A DNA stretch of 64,000 nt from Sphaeramia orbicularis (Eukaryota > Chordata > Actinopteri > Kurtiformes > Apogonidae), in assembly GCF_902148855.1 (NCBI RefSeq), contig NC_043964.1, positions 29,808,840 through 29,872,839 of the forward strand, in the 5' to 3' direction. The translations under genes were made by a program, and so were the position numbers. Position 1 is the first letter of the stretch; each line of letters begins with the position of its first letter. Positions 38,401 to 50,830 of this stretch are shown in pieces. The notes beneath the pieces are model-generated. The model had not been told where the DNA came from and searched no databases. It worked only from the letters and a program-made list of their open reading frames with translations.

Positions 38401-41400
38401 TGAACAAATATAGCCTTCACCTATTTACTTATTACCTTCAGTCAATTAACTTTGCAGCTCAGTATTGATTACCCATTGTCATGATGAATCTGTGTGTCTT
38501 AACTCAATTAATGGCGCTTTTTTTTATCTTTAACTCACTGAAAATATACTGAGAGTTGTCTCATCTATCTTTGATTAGCATTTCTGCAGCTGAAGATTGT
38601 TGTTTCTCATCTCAAGGTTCATCACCTCAGAGTTCATGATTTGAGATCAAGGTTTGTTAAATGCGCTTTAGGAGTCACACTCGAGATCATTTTCACTCCA
38701 GATTAGACCAGGCACTACACTCTTCTGCGTGACGCACTAGTTGACACTCACCTAGTCCTACAAGAGCCATTCTGCCAGTGGTGAAATTTTCATCAACAAA
38801 TGACTGCAGCTACGAGGGAGCATAAGGAACAGGAGAGGGGGTGAGAGCAAAGCAAAACTAACAAAGTTGTTCTGAAAAGATTTTTAGATAAATAGTCATA
38901 TTATAACCAATTGTTTTTTGTTTATCCTAAAAAAAAGCATATATAAGTAGTTTTATTTTATTTTAGGACCACACAATTAACAATTCTCTTAGAAACAGGA
39001 ATCCAACAGATTCCAGATCCATACCTGTTGAGGTGAGACACGGCCCACCATATAGTCAGGACAGTACAAAGAGTTGGACAGGGCATTTTTGTATGCAGCT
39101 TCATGAAGTCTCTCAATTACACCTGAAGGAAAGAACACAAAGGTATGCTGAGCTATAAAAAAGCCCATTAAGGAGACAGGTTTTCCACACATGGATTATA
39201 CTTGCATTTTAAGCTTGTTGCCAAAACAGTATATACAGCGCAAATGCAGGTGGTTCTTAGCTGAACTGCTGCCTCTGATACTCACCTATTTGAGGACACT
39301 GCTGAGCCAGTGTCTTATCAATATTCACCCTGGACGTCAGTTCCGCTACCTCCCATGGCCGGAACTCCTGAGCTGTGGTCACATTCACCAAATACTCCAA
39401 TAGTGAGTCTCTAGACACACAGAGATATGGGTGTGATAAAACATAATTTCGAACTTAAAGTAGCCCCGTGTTGTGTTTTTATTTTCCAAAATAAAAGACC
39501 GGCATCAGACAGAAGAATGAGGAGAAAAACTGATTTCCATAACTATAGAAGCACTTACAAGTTGTCTCTCAAGCAGTCTGCACTGTAAACCATGGTCTCT
39601 CTTGAAGATGTCACACTACAGGTAAAAAGATATTGACACACTGTTGGTTTATTTGGTAGGCTATAATTACATAATTATCTTTCTATTGAATAACAACATA
39701 ATGTGGAGAGCGTTCTCATTTACCTAAGGCTGCCACCCAGTGCCTCCACACCACGGCATATTTTAAAGGCAGATGCACCTTTAGTGGTCTACAAATAACA
39801 AACACATGAGTCCAGGACATAAATGAGTGTAATATACTGCAAAAGTAAAATGTCAGAATCATTTAAAAAGTAAGATGTTCATGAGTATACCTAACACAGT
39901 TAATGCCTGCGTGCATTTCAAAAATATTCATAAATTACCAAGTTTGCTGCCAGTCGAAGCACATGAGCAACCCCGCTGTTTTCCACAGTTTCATAACGAC
40001 TCCCGGCTCTGACAAACAAACTGACACTGGCCAATGGGGAGTAGCTCTCCAGTGATGCTATCACAAGACCGTTGGGAAGCTTGGAGACCTGAAGCAGCCA
40101 AGAAAATTTAACAGAAACATGCAAGCAAGCTGTTAAAATTATGTTTTTCTGGTGTACACCTTACAGCTATTCATGTGTACACTAACTACACCCTACCTGG
40201 ACATTTTGGGGAGGAAGAGGGGCCGCAGGGGAGGGTTTGCGGCCCGAGAGGGGTTCAGTCAGGGGTTCACTCCTCCTGGCAGCAGCATAGCACCGTTTCT
40301 GCAGGAAGCGGTGACAGCAAGTTTTAAGCGATTTCTTTATTAAGATATATAAGAGGCAACAGGGAAAAGAGAGTGCTAAGCAACTTACGCTGTTTTTGAG
40401 TTTGAGTGATGCACACAATGGAGTTCAGTGATTCTGCTTTTTAGTTCAGCTGAAAACTTTTCCATGCTATAAATATCCTAAATATGATGGAAAAATATCT
40501 AGATAAAATGATCTAGAGGTGCAATTATCCATTATCTGGACAACAGGCAGGGAACATTTTAATATATTCTATGAGCCAATAGACATTTGGATCATTTTGA
40601 TATGCTGCAAACCACTGAGAAGGCGGCTCACTGTAATAATCAGATAGAAGTCGACAAAGGCAAATATAATAACCAGGGTTTGCACTATGAAATTGCTCAT
40701 TTGGCATTTAGTCTGCAACATCAATTAACATCTCTAGAAAGTGTAAAATCATTTAACAATAATGTCAAATAACTATCAAGCCGAGGTAATAAAAACACCT
40801 GGATCTGGATATCAAACTCAAAATAATCAATCAATGAATCTGTGAATGCACACCAAACTTTGAATCATTATTCTCTCCAAAAAATAAAGAGTTCTGACAT
40901 TCATAGTTGACCTTTATTGAAGCCATGTTCTGCCAAAAACGATGGTTTGTCCTATTAGCAGAGATTAATAGGCCTATATTATCAGTTTCAATTTAAAAAA
41001 ATCACTTATAAAATGTTAAAATATAAACATGTTATCCCATCCCAACAACCTTATCTTTCAGTATTTAGTTCTACCTTTACAGCTTCTTTAGCCATTATAA
41101 TCATAATGAATAATAAATGACAATATGATAAAGAAACAACTAACAAGGCTTTCCTATGAACTGCCAGGAGTGCATTTAAGTCTGTCTCTAATACTTACAC
41201 ATGACATAATATCAAACATACTCTGCTGGCCACTGACACCTCTAGACACTGAACAGCTGTCATTAAGCAGTAGTAATAGGAACAGTAGGGGTTGTGGGAG
41301 TGGGTGACCTGAAATAACCTGTGTAAATTTAGTACAGAGGCCACGTCCATACAGCTTGATCCTTGTAAACAAAGATGAAGATAAATGCGAATGTGCTCCT

Positions 41401-41861
41401 GCAAAATACCTACCGTCACTAAAAACTGACCTAGTAGACGTTTTATTTCCCTCGAAACTTCCTCTACATCAGGAATATGTGATAAACGAAGCCCGAGATG
41501 ACCTTCAGGTAGAATCGTTTAGCACAAAACCCAAAGAAAGTATAAACACCTAAGCGAAGCCGTCTTAAAGGCTTCCTAAGGAGAACTTGCATTGTATGTG
41601 ATTTTACACACCTGTTTTTATTTTAGAGACTTATCTTGTCCACGAAGACACAACAGACACTGCGTTTAGATTAACTTACATGTGCTAGCTACCTAGCAGG
41701 CTAACTAGCATTCGGGCTAACTGGAGCAAAATGTTTAATTTTTCAAGCGGGTCGTGAACTAAAACGAGACAAGCGGATGTCCTCATGATTTCTAGGCTTA
41801 AGTCAAATACAAACAACAGAGGACTCACCGGGACATTATTAAAATACCGGATTCCTCTCAT
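35499..41861 (-). CDS. uqcrc2: Cytochrome b-c1 complex subunit 2 (core protein 2)
   Basis: Core protein 2 of respiratory complex III, on the matrix side of the inner mitochondrial membrane; an M16 metallopeptidase fold that has lost peptidase function. Fourteen coding exons (minus): 41829-41861, 40197-40298, 39939-40088, 39724-39788, 39559-39615, 39286-39410, 39025-39122, 38752-38809, 37280-37375, 36987-37186, 36822-36902, 36650-36726, 36391-36544, 35499-35582; total 1380 bp, 459 aa plus TGA (human 453). Residues 1 to about 40 are Arg-rich with few acids, a mitochondrial presequence. Family marks: [16 protein letters not shown] (about 48-63), [54 protein letters not shown] and the C-terminal TPFVDEL. 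No HxxEH zinc motif was seen, as expected. All introns are GT-AG except the last, which has a GC donor at 36389-36390. Teleosts may have two paralogues; which one this is cannot be told here. Confidence 0.97.
37376..38751 (-). other. uqcrc2 intron 8
   Basis: The longest internal gap in the middle of uqcrc2 (about 1.4 kb). No exon or repeat recognised. Confidence 0.6.
40299..41828 (-). other. uqcrc2 intron 1
   Basis: A 1.5-kb intron between the 11-codon first coding exon and exon 2. No repeat or gene recognised. A CpG-poor 'gctagctacctagcaggctaactagca' patch lies near 41684-41710. Confidence 0.6.
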
Positions 41862-41960
41862 GACTCAAGGACCTCTCCTTCACCGGTAGACAGCTATGGC
41901 GGCAGGGACTGACTTCTTACCCACAATGCAATGCGCGGCGCCGCTGATTATAGATACTTG
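41862..41960 (-). promoter_or_regulatory. uqcrc2: uqcrc2 proximal promoter with YY1-like and ZNF143-like motifs
   Basis: Just upstream of the start codon lies GCTATGGCGGCAGG (41892-41905), which fits the YY1 motif ATGGCGGC, and ACCCACAATGCAATGCG (41919-41935), which resembles the ACAATGC core of ZNF143/THAP11 sites. CpG-rich GCGCGGCGCCGC follows. Such sites are usual at TATA-less promoters of nuclear genes for mitochondrial proteins. The sites are seen; their use is inference. Confidence 0.5.
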
Positions 41961-43180
41961 AGGACTTGAAGACAAAGTTCAACAGGTATAGAGTTAACAT
42001 AGACTAAAACCTTCTAGACTTAGAATTATTCAGATACTTGAGTTAAGTAAAAGTACTAATACCACAGTGTGAGAATACAAAAAACCCCAAAACAAATAAA
42101 AACTGTTTTATTCTTGAGAGTGTCACATTTTCCAGTTATGGTTAAGTAGTTTGATTTTCCTCAACTTTTTATGGAACACATTCTATGCTATATCTAATAC
42201 TCATTTAAAATACTCAGGTGAAGTAACTCATATTTGTTCCCATAAAGTAAGGCACTGTCGTATTCCACTACATGTGATTTATAAACAGTTTCTTATGAAC
42301 TAATTAAGCATCTTGTCAATTATTCAACTGATTAATTCCTTTATGTAGCAGAAACATGTTTCTTCTGCATTGTATTTAACTGCATTTATTACTAGAACTT
42401 TCACTTCATTACAAGACAAAAATGGTTCTACTTTTCTGACCATTTGGTTTCAAACAGGCTTTAATTCAACAAAAACATCCAGTCTAAAATTAAACATCTT
42501 CATTTGCACCCAACTCCATTTAATTTCACCAACTGACACACATTACATACAAAAATATACTCCACGTACAATATAACAGGTCAAAAGAAATCTTTCATTA
42601 ACTACAAATCTTTTTTTTGCTTGACTGTTTTTTTTTTTTGTTTTTTTTTAAAAAAACACTGCTCACATGTAGTCAGTTTTTCACAGGAAACCTTCAAAAA
42701 TACTCACAATTGAACTCTTTGGCCCATAGAGCATCTTTTAACGGAGCAAGATGTACAATTCTCACAGCTAATCGAACCCCAGATAAATACATCACGTACA
42801 GTAACAGTTTATACAAAAATACACTATGTTGGCTTGGAAAATCTTCACAGATTTCAGGTGCTCCATTCATAAAATACTCTAAACATGTTCACATCATCCA
42901 GAAAGTGGATTTAGACTGCAGACTGAGTCAAATGCTGATTCTCATGTGGGTTTACCATGTCTCCTTTAGCATCAAAGGAAAGGAACGACCCACATAAGCA
43001 AGGCTCATTCTAAAAGCTGCTTCTGGTTAAAAGCAGACTACTTTTTTGCCACTAAAAAGATATCCGAAGCGCCCATCTCTGCTCAGTGAAACCGTTCTTG
43101 CAGAACACTGAGCTTTGTAGTGCACCAACAACAAGGAGGGTGCAAATAACTACCCAAGATTTCTCCCTTAAAAATGTCCC
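41961..43180 (-). other. Spacer and probable 3' UTR of the kelch-like gene
   Basis: AT-rich sequence after the kelch-like stop codon. A minus-strand AATAAAAC near 42106-42112 is a candidate poly(A) signal, only about 150 bp from the uqcrc2 promoter, so the 3' UTR would be about 1 kb. T runs lie near 42606-42650. Confidence 0.45.
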
Positions 43181-46100
43181 TCAGTTGTCATTTGGCATAC
43201 TGGGACAGCTGCTCATGTGGATGTCCTTTCTCAGCTGAAGAGACACACAACTGAGCCAGCTGCGACTGGTGGGCATCTCCCCGACGATCTCCCATGTGTC
43301 CGTCTCATCACAGTACCGCTCAATAGTGTCATGATATCTGTGGGTGAACAGATTTAACCAGCTGTAAAATTGACACCAATTAAAAAAAAACGCGCTTTGC
43401 CTTTTTGTGATTAACAAATTCGTAATAAGAGGTAGATCAGGAACAAAAATGCCAGGTAGGGTTTAAGAATCAGTGTCTGTAAACATGGTGACAATATTTT
43501 ATCTCACACAGTAACTGTTAAATCACTTGTAAAGTTGTGGTGAAAGAATTAAACTCAGATTTTTATTCCTTCCTAGTACTGATTCTATATCATAACTATC
43601 ATCCCGTACCTGTCCCAGCCCTCTTCTCCTCCCAGCACATAGATCTTTCCATCCACTACAGCAGCACCGGGCCGGTATCGTCGTTCCTTCATGGGTGCGC
43701 ACATAGTCCATTGGTTGGTCTTGGGATTATAACACTCCACCTTATCTGTGTTCTCTGTTGAGGCGTGCCACCCACCTGCAAGTAAGAATGACTGTTTACA
43801 ACGGTTTATTAATGTTTCATGAGTTACTCCATTAATGTTCTGGGTTAAAGTGTTTTACCTATAACATAGATCTTTCCTTTGAGTGTACAAGCTGCTGAAC
43901 CAGAGCGAGCAATCTGCATCGGGGCAACTTCTGTCCATACACAGGTTTTAGGGTTGTACACCTGGGCGAGATCTGTACCATCGCCATCCTCTAAAACAGC
44001 ACCACCTACCAGGACAGGCAGAAATGTCAACACAATGGCAAAATGATAGATTAAATGTGTCCCATCTAAACATTTCAAAGCACACAATCAAGAGGTTCAT
44101 GTGTATAAACTGTGTTTCATACCCGTAACATAAAGCAGTCCATCCAAGGCCACCACAGCAGGACTTGTGACGGCCATCTTCACAGACTCCGTGAACTGCC
44201 AGGAGTTGGAGTGAGGGTTGTAACACTCCACCGAGTCCAGACGAGACCGCCCCTCCCATCCTCCCACTGCATACACAAAGCCATCCAGCATCACCAGGCC
44301 TGAGAGAAGAGGGTTTATCAAGTCACTGGGGAGAACACCTTCTTAGATAAAGATGAAAAATAACCCAGCCCTCAAACAATCTGAGGTAATAGTCCTTCAA
44401 GCATGAGTTGCACTGCGAATGAGTGAAAATTAAAAGATAAGGTTCTCTAGAGCTGATAGAAAGGTATAGCTGTCCTATTACAACACAGTTACACCAGAGT
44501 GTATGATAGTAGGGCTGTGTAATCTTTTTTCCTCACAAGCAGAAAAGTCCAGTGATGAGTTGTTAACAGTCATACAAAAAAAGTTTGCCACATATGACGC
44601 ATGTAGCCCTGTCATAAGTAGCTGTACTCCACTAAAGCTGGTCAACAATGGCCAATGAACTAACAGTTAACTTCATTAAGATCTCCACTCAGGTACAGTT
44701 ATGTTTTCAGGTCACTAAACAGGTTCAGCTCCAACCTCCCTGGGCTTGACTTAGAACTTGCACTTTTTAAGAGTGATTTTGAATCTAAAGTGCTCTATTA
44801 AACTCTTTACGTCAACCCTTATGTATAATAATTCACATTATCCCAGTGCATTTCTGTTGGTTCTATGCACTTTACACCGTCACTCTAACACACTTTGACT
44901 TCCAAAAAAAGAGAAAAGCTCAGAATACTGAGGGGTCTTCAAACAGATCTGAATCATAAAGGACAGCCCTATGCAAGTGTTCTGTACTGGCACAAATTAA
45001 TCTGACAGTGTTACCTAGCTCAGAGCGTGCTACATTCATAGGAGCCATTTCCATCCAGGAGTCAAAGCAGGGGTCATAGCGCCACATCTCCCTGCTGGCT
45101 GAACCGTCAGGAAACTCCCCTCCTGCCAGATACAGCGTGGAGTCTGCAGACAGATCAGGGAAAGAAACACATTGCTTCATATGCCCTACATCCCGTTCAT
45201 GTCTGAGTAGACACATTTTACACTAGTGACATGCTGTGTATGCAGAGGACGGAGTTCACCCACCTGACACGACCAGTCCGTGTTTACTCACAGCGAAGGG
45301 CAGGCAGGCCAGATTCTTCCACTGATTGGTTACAGGATCGAAGCTCTCAACACTGCGCAACACCACCTTGTCATCCTCCCCGCCAACTGTCACAATCACT
45401 TCAGCTGTCCCTGTTGCCATGGCAACGCGTGTAGGGAAGAAGATAGCAGTGAGAAGAGGCATGTCGGCCTTTGATAGATGTTAATTTAAGACTATTACAC
45501 CCTGTGGGGATGTAGTGAGTAGTAATGGACTATTGCTTTGTCAACCTTGCTGCAGTGAGTGTGACATCAAATGTACTTTCCTAAAAAATTAAATTACACA
45601 ACTGATTTTCTTTGTTCCTTATGCACCAAGACACTAATATTTTAAGCTAAATATTGGAGAAAACAAACCCAAACACACCAAGACACAAACACACTTAAGA
45701 CGGGCTTGGACTCAAAGAGTTGTGGGATGTTTTACCTTAGATTGGTCCCTTCTGATATCCTGGAGAAACCTGATCTAGGTCAGGAATCTGGTAAAGTGAG
45801 CGGTTTACAGACCCAATCTTAGACCTGTCGAAGTATTCAGACTGATTGAAAATTTCTAAATAGAGCTGCTATTCATGAGTTAAAATCTGGATGATTATAT
45901 CAGTACTGTCTAAGCAGGCCCACAACATCCAATGAGAGTGACGGCACAGTTACCAAGCAACAATAAACTTTCTTCCTTAAAGCTAACAAGGCCAACATTA
46001 GACAGAATACTTCTTTTGACGAGTATTTAAATTGACAGCAAAAATATCATCTTCGGTTCCTGTGATGGCCATGTCTTGCCAACCACTTTCTCAACCAAAC

Positions 46101-46558
46101 AATGATTCAATAAGTGTTCTGTCTGTTTTTTCCTGCAGCAAGTTGATGCACCACATTAGTCTCCTATAGTCAGAGCTCTGCTTTACTGATCTGACTCATA
46201 TATGCACACAAGGCTTCCATTTTTAATGCAGATACATAGGACAGATGAAAGTGGGTTTACCTGTGGACCTCCGTGGCCTTGCTCGGGGGCAGTAGAGTTC
46301 TCCACGGCGGTCTTTTAGCAGCAGGTAGTCCTTGGCCTCGGATATGAGCTTCTGGCAGCTCTGGTTCTCCATCACCACGTCCAGAGATTCGATCACATCA
46401 TGGAGGTAGTAGGGGCTGATAAGAGGCAGACGTATGTGCTCTAAGACCTTTAAGGAAAAAATTAAAGGAGAGAAGTGTAATTACAAAGTCACAGGGCTCA
46501 CCTGTCCTTTTTTTATCCTGAATGAACAGAGACTATTATTATAATGGTTATAATAACA

Positions 46559-46602
<44 letters not shown>

Positions 46603-49250
46603 CATTATTATTATATTACTAATATATTATTATTATTATCATTATTATTAGGGATGCACTGATACCACTTTTTTCCAGGCCGAGTACAAGTACAAGTACT
46701 TACATTTGAGTACTTACCGATATGAGTACTTAATAATCCCATTCCAGTTCTTAGTTCCTTTTGTAAATGTGCTTTATTGTCGTTGTCATTAGTCTGACTG
46801 GAACAAAGTGCTGCTACTGACATTAAATGTGTTGGAATGAGCGTTTCTCAATTAATCCACCAGGGGCCGCCGCTCTTAATTAACCATACTGGGCAAATAC
46901 CATGAAGAAGAGTAAAGATTTTTGAGAAGAAGAAAGTCAGTAATAACAAACATGGAGACAGAGGTAACACTAATGTGATACTAATATTGCAGTGTTTTTG
47001 CTGGTAAGGTTTAAAAGCTTAGCTTCAGGAGGTAGAGAAAAGAGAAATGAGTGATAAGTTTCGTTTCCACTTCCGCTGATGGCGGTCCGCACTGCTCCGT
47101 ACCCCCATAGTATTATAAGTAGGATGGAAACCGGCCCAGCCCTGGGTAGCTGTCATAAATCTGTCAGTAGTTTTTCTCTAACTCACACAGTCGTTCTTTG
47201 AACAGATCCTCTACCTCCACGGCTTCCGGTGGTATTCTCCGTCTGGGTACACATCCGTGAGCGCCTGGAAAACGGAGGGAATGTACGCAAAGTACGGACA
47301 GAACGCTCCATCCATATCCGTTTGTGTCTTTAATGTTACTTGCAGTCAACATTACTTTTATCACCGTCATTTATTTTGAAAAATCTCCACACTCTTCACA
47401 CTCCCCACACATTACTCCTCCACCGCGTACCTGCTGCACTGAACTTTGGATGTCACACGGCCGTAAGTGGTAACGGTGCAGTTGTATCAGACTACTTTCA
47501 CGAGTACAAGTACACACATTGAGTATCGGAGCCGATGCCCGATACTGGTATCGGATCGGTGCATCCCTAATTATTATCATACAAATACTGCTGTTGAATG
47601 CACACATATTCCAGCCCACAAAATACCACCAAAATAAAATATGTCTATATTTAAATGACTGAATCAATTTTACTATTTAATAATTAACTGCCTGTCAAGG
47701 ATAAAGTGACAACAGACACATATAGTCTTTAAATTTATGGGTTTTTAAAGATCAGCAGCTGCTGACTTGAGGGCTCTTTTATATGGCTCCAACAACTTTG
47801 AGTTACGCTCATATTACAGCCATACACATGAGTGGACCACAAACAGACATGCCTACTGGTCAAAACTCTGCTGCTGTAGATGAACAGTACGCAAAGTCAG
47901 ATACGAAAAAAAAAAGAAAAGGTCTTCAGTTAAACTCACCTTTTCAAAGCTCTGTTTGCGAGAGGGACATTTATTCAACCACAATACAGCGGCCTCAAAA
48001 ACCATCTCCTCTTTGGGCACGTTGAGATGGTCACTGCCAAGGATCTCCGTCAGTTTGTCAACACACAGAGACAGAAACTCCTCCTGAGGCAGAGGGACAT
48101 TTGAGAAGTCAGAACAAGAAACCTGTCGTAAGTCATAAACGCCTTGGGCTTTGGTATGACTGCTGACAGGAAGGCTAGAAATCTTTACCCAGATGGTTTC
48201 ACACATGAAAAACACAACAATGCCAGGTTCACTTAGAATGATGGTAATCAAGGCAGCAACAGCCTTTACCCTGTGGACCTTAAATTCCTACTTTGTAATT
48301 TAGAGAAGAAAATCTGATTGAATTGTCTTCATAATGCTGCTCATGCTCACATCTGCTGACAGTGGGAAGCTTCTCTTGGCATATACACCATGCTGGAGGC
48401 TATATCATAATACATTTTGTCACTGCTGCAAACTTTTTAATAGATAAAATGCAATATGTGACTGCATCAGTCACCCACCTGCTGATACACACTGCTGAAG
48501 TGCTCAAGTATGTAGTCCATGCTGCGTTTCTCCAGCACCTTGCAAGAATGTGCTTCAGCAAAGCAGTGAATCCCCACACAGTTCATCTCATCCATCTGAC
48601 GCTCCATAAAGCGACAGCAGGCCTCTCGAACGGCCATAACATCCAGCAGGTTGGCAGCTGCCAGCAGTGCCTGATCCAAATGAAATGCGTTTATCAGCAG
48701 ATATCACCTGAAAGAGGGCAGCAGTGCAAACAGGAAAGCAAGAAGTGACACTTTACCTGCACGTTTGCTTTAGAAATGTAGACCTCAGATGTGTAGGCAT
48801 AGCTCACCAGCATGCCAATCATCTGGGGTTCAACTCCATTAATGGCAACACGCTCCTGTTTAGACTCGATCAGGTCAGTGGAAAACATTGCCTGTGGAGA
48901 CGATTGAAAACATAGCTTTAGGTGAATGAATATGGATTATCAGTGTCTGTGAGGATGGATGTGATTACCTGAAAGTAAGAGCTAAAGGAAGCCAGTACAA
49001 TGCGGTGGCATGGGAACTCCTGCCCTCCACAGCACAGTGTCACATCACAGAAGGCGTTGTTGAGCCGCAGACTGTTGAGGCCCTGCAGGACAGTGTTGGG
49101 GTGTCTGGTCTCCACAAACAGGTAGTCCTCCGTACTCAGAGGAGCAGGGGGGGCAGCAGAGATTGTGACAGCTCCTTCCTGAACCGGGAAGCTGGCGTTC
49201 AGAGTAGACGATGAGGGCAAACCGGCGTTGACTGCAACAATTTCAGCCAT
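43181..49250 (-). CDS. Kelch-like BTB-BACK-Kelch protein (Cullin-3 adaptor type)
   Basis: A complete KLHL-family protein, 620 aa plus stop. Coding exons (minus): 48969-49250, 48757-48891, 48479-48670, 47940-48083, 46261-46447, 45264-45410, 45015-45143, 44123-44299, 43859-44005, 43610-43775, 43181-43337; all GT-AG with matching phases. Residues 1-55 are a Ser/Pro-rich lead. The BTB domain spans about 56-168 (NNAFCDVTLCCGGQEFPCHR, VLASFSSYFQAMF), BACK about 173-275 (NCVGIHCFAEAHSC, VFEAAVLWL), and six kelch blades about 316-610, each with a GG pair (VTVGGE, YLAGGE, YAVGGW, YVTGGA, YVIGGW, YVLGGE). Such proteins present substrates to Cullin-3 ubiquitin ligase; the substrate is unknown. PRRSTGTAEVIVTVGG resembles the KLHL6/24/35 group, but the fifth and sixth blades differ from what I remember of those, so no symbol is given. 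Confidence 0.93.
44300..45014 (-). other. Kelch-like gene intron 7
   Basis: A 0.7-kb intron without recognised content. Confidence 0.6.
45411..46260 (-). other. Kelch-like gene intron 5
   Basis: A 0.85-kb intron. No repeat, RNA or exon recognised. Confidence 0.6.
46556..46648. repeat. ATT trinucleotide microsatellite
   Basis: Imperfect (ATT)n in the intron between kelch-like exons 4 and 5. It directly borders a hAT MITE, whose 8-bp target copy ATTATTAT is drawn from it. Confidence 0.85.
46649..47569. mobile_element. hAT MITE with TAGGGATGCACYGAT ends, 921 bp
   Basis: The left end is TAGGGATGCACTGATAC and the right end GATCGGTGCATCCCTA, inverted repeats of a terminus well known from teleost hAT elements. 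Both flanks carry ATTATTAT (46641-46648 and 47570-47577), an 8-bp duplication, although the ATT-rich setting makes this weaker than usual. Secondary inverted motifs GAGTACAAGTACA recur near both ends (46682 and 47501). There is no transposase. It sits wholly inside an intron of the minus-strand kelch-like gene and does not touch splice sites. Confidence 0.85.
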
Positions 49251-49700
49251 ATCTCAGCATGCTAGGCAAGCCTGGGGCAAACAGTCCAAATAGTTAGGGT
49301 CACTTTGACGTCAACAGCTCAGTTCAGATTTTAACCACAGGAAGTACACAAGAAAGTTGAATAAGAAAGATACAATGAATGCGTTCTGATGTGATTTGTT
49401 TTAGTAATTTGCACAAGAGCATTAACGGAGAGACGAACCGAGATTGTGTCTATTAGCTCCCTAATAAGGCTTAGCTGAGACTGCGACTTGGCGGCGCAAA
49501 GTTGCTTTCTATCGACTAACAGATTTGTATTGTCTGAAGAGAATGCGTTTGCTGTAAAGGTGGGTGAGACTGAACGTTCAGGTGTTATTACGGTGATATT
49601 ACCTGAAATTCATAATCGTGACTGGTACGGTGTAGACCCGCTCCCCCGCGTACAGTCCAGTCTCGCAGCTGTCGCTAGGAGCAGAATTTAACGCCTCTCA
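49251..49700 (-). other. Likely 5' UTR exon(s) and leader intron of the kelch-like gene
   Basis: On the minus strand a good 3' splice site (GCTTGCCTAG at about 49262-49271) lies just before the ATG exon, so the leader is probably spliced. A donor-like GGTGATATTACC region near 49590-49605 is a possible partner. The transcript ends cannot be fixed by eye. Confidence 0.4.
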
Positions 49701-49765
49701 CCGGAAGCCCCTCCCACTTCCGCCGTAAATCAAGATAGTGTACCGACTTGAACTTCCGGTTTCGC
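49700..49765 (-). promoter_or_regulatory. ETS-motif cluster, likely promoter of the kelch-like gene
   Basis: Three ETS/GABP-type cores occur within 60 bp: CCGGAAGC (49701-49708), ACTTCCGCC (49717-49725) and AACTTCCGGT (49751-49760), in a CpG-bearing patch without a TATA box. This is the pattern of a broadly active TATA-less promoter. Such promoters can fire both ways, but no plus-strand gene is visible before 56904. Confidence 0.5.
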
Positions 49766-50830
49766 TTCAACTCTTCCACCTCTTCGGTTTTTCTTTGTTG
49801 AAACATATATTTTGGCCTCTCCAATGTGAAAAATCAGTGTTGGGCCAGTAATAACGTAAAAATAAGACGTATCTGCGGAGACAGAATCTATATCTGGTGA
49901 GAAGTGTACTAAATTGAGCTAAACAGGTGACTTTTACCACTTGGTAAGTAACTATGTGGTTAGACAGCCACTAGCTACTGAAACTAATAAAAGGCAGGGC
50001 CGTAAAAGAAAATTACAGTTTTTACTTATTTTACCATGTCTCATCTATAATTGAACTTCTTCCTGATTCCTTTATATTTCATCCTGAACTAAACTAGAAT
50101 AATTTGTAAAGAAAAAACAAAACAAAACTCACTTGACTGTTGTGTTACATGTATATTGTTACTTTGATATCTTTCACTTACAACACAAAACAATTTATCT
50201 ATAAACTTTCATGTAACCTAATTAGATTTTTCAACTTTGCTGTAGTTCAACCTCCTACAGTGTGATGTAACTTGTAGTACATCAGAGCAGAGCAGTAAGT
50301 AAATGTTCACAGACACATTTTTTGGCAACATGGTTGTAATATATTTAGCAGACCCATTAAAATAGCCATGTTATTATTTCATTCACAAACATTCTGCTGA
50401 CAACAGAAACAGATACAACCAAATCATCCACAGTTATTCTGTTTTTTTTTTTTTTGTTTGTTTGTTTTTTGTGCAAAGAAGAGCATAAGCACAGTATGGA
50501 TGCAACAAATCTGTATCTGTTTTATTCCAGAGACTCTCTTGGTTGTCTTTACATTGATGTTGGACTTATTTTTTAATCCAATTCATATTCATGCAGATTT
50601 TTTGTCTTGTCCAGTCACATGATTTTTGACTCTGGCTTGTGGAGGGTAGTAAGTGGCTATATTATGGCACAAAGAGTTTAAACAGAATATTACTGTACAA
50701 GTCTGATCATCTTGGGTAACACTTTTCTGAATCAACCAGAAATCAACCTGTTGGCTCTTATCAATGGATACAGTCTCATTTATAGTTTATAATGGAACTG
50801 TTGTTCTACGTTGTATTTATTTGTCTGTTA
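49766..50830. other. Spacer with the probable anks4b 3' UTR
   Basis: No gene. Minus-strand AATAAA candidates for anks4b lie near 50518-50524 (AATAAAACAG) and near 50815-50820. A T run lies at about 50443-50455. Confidence 0.45.
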
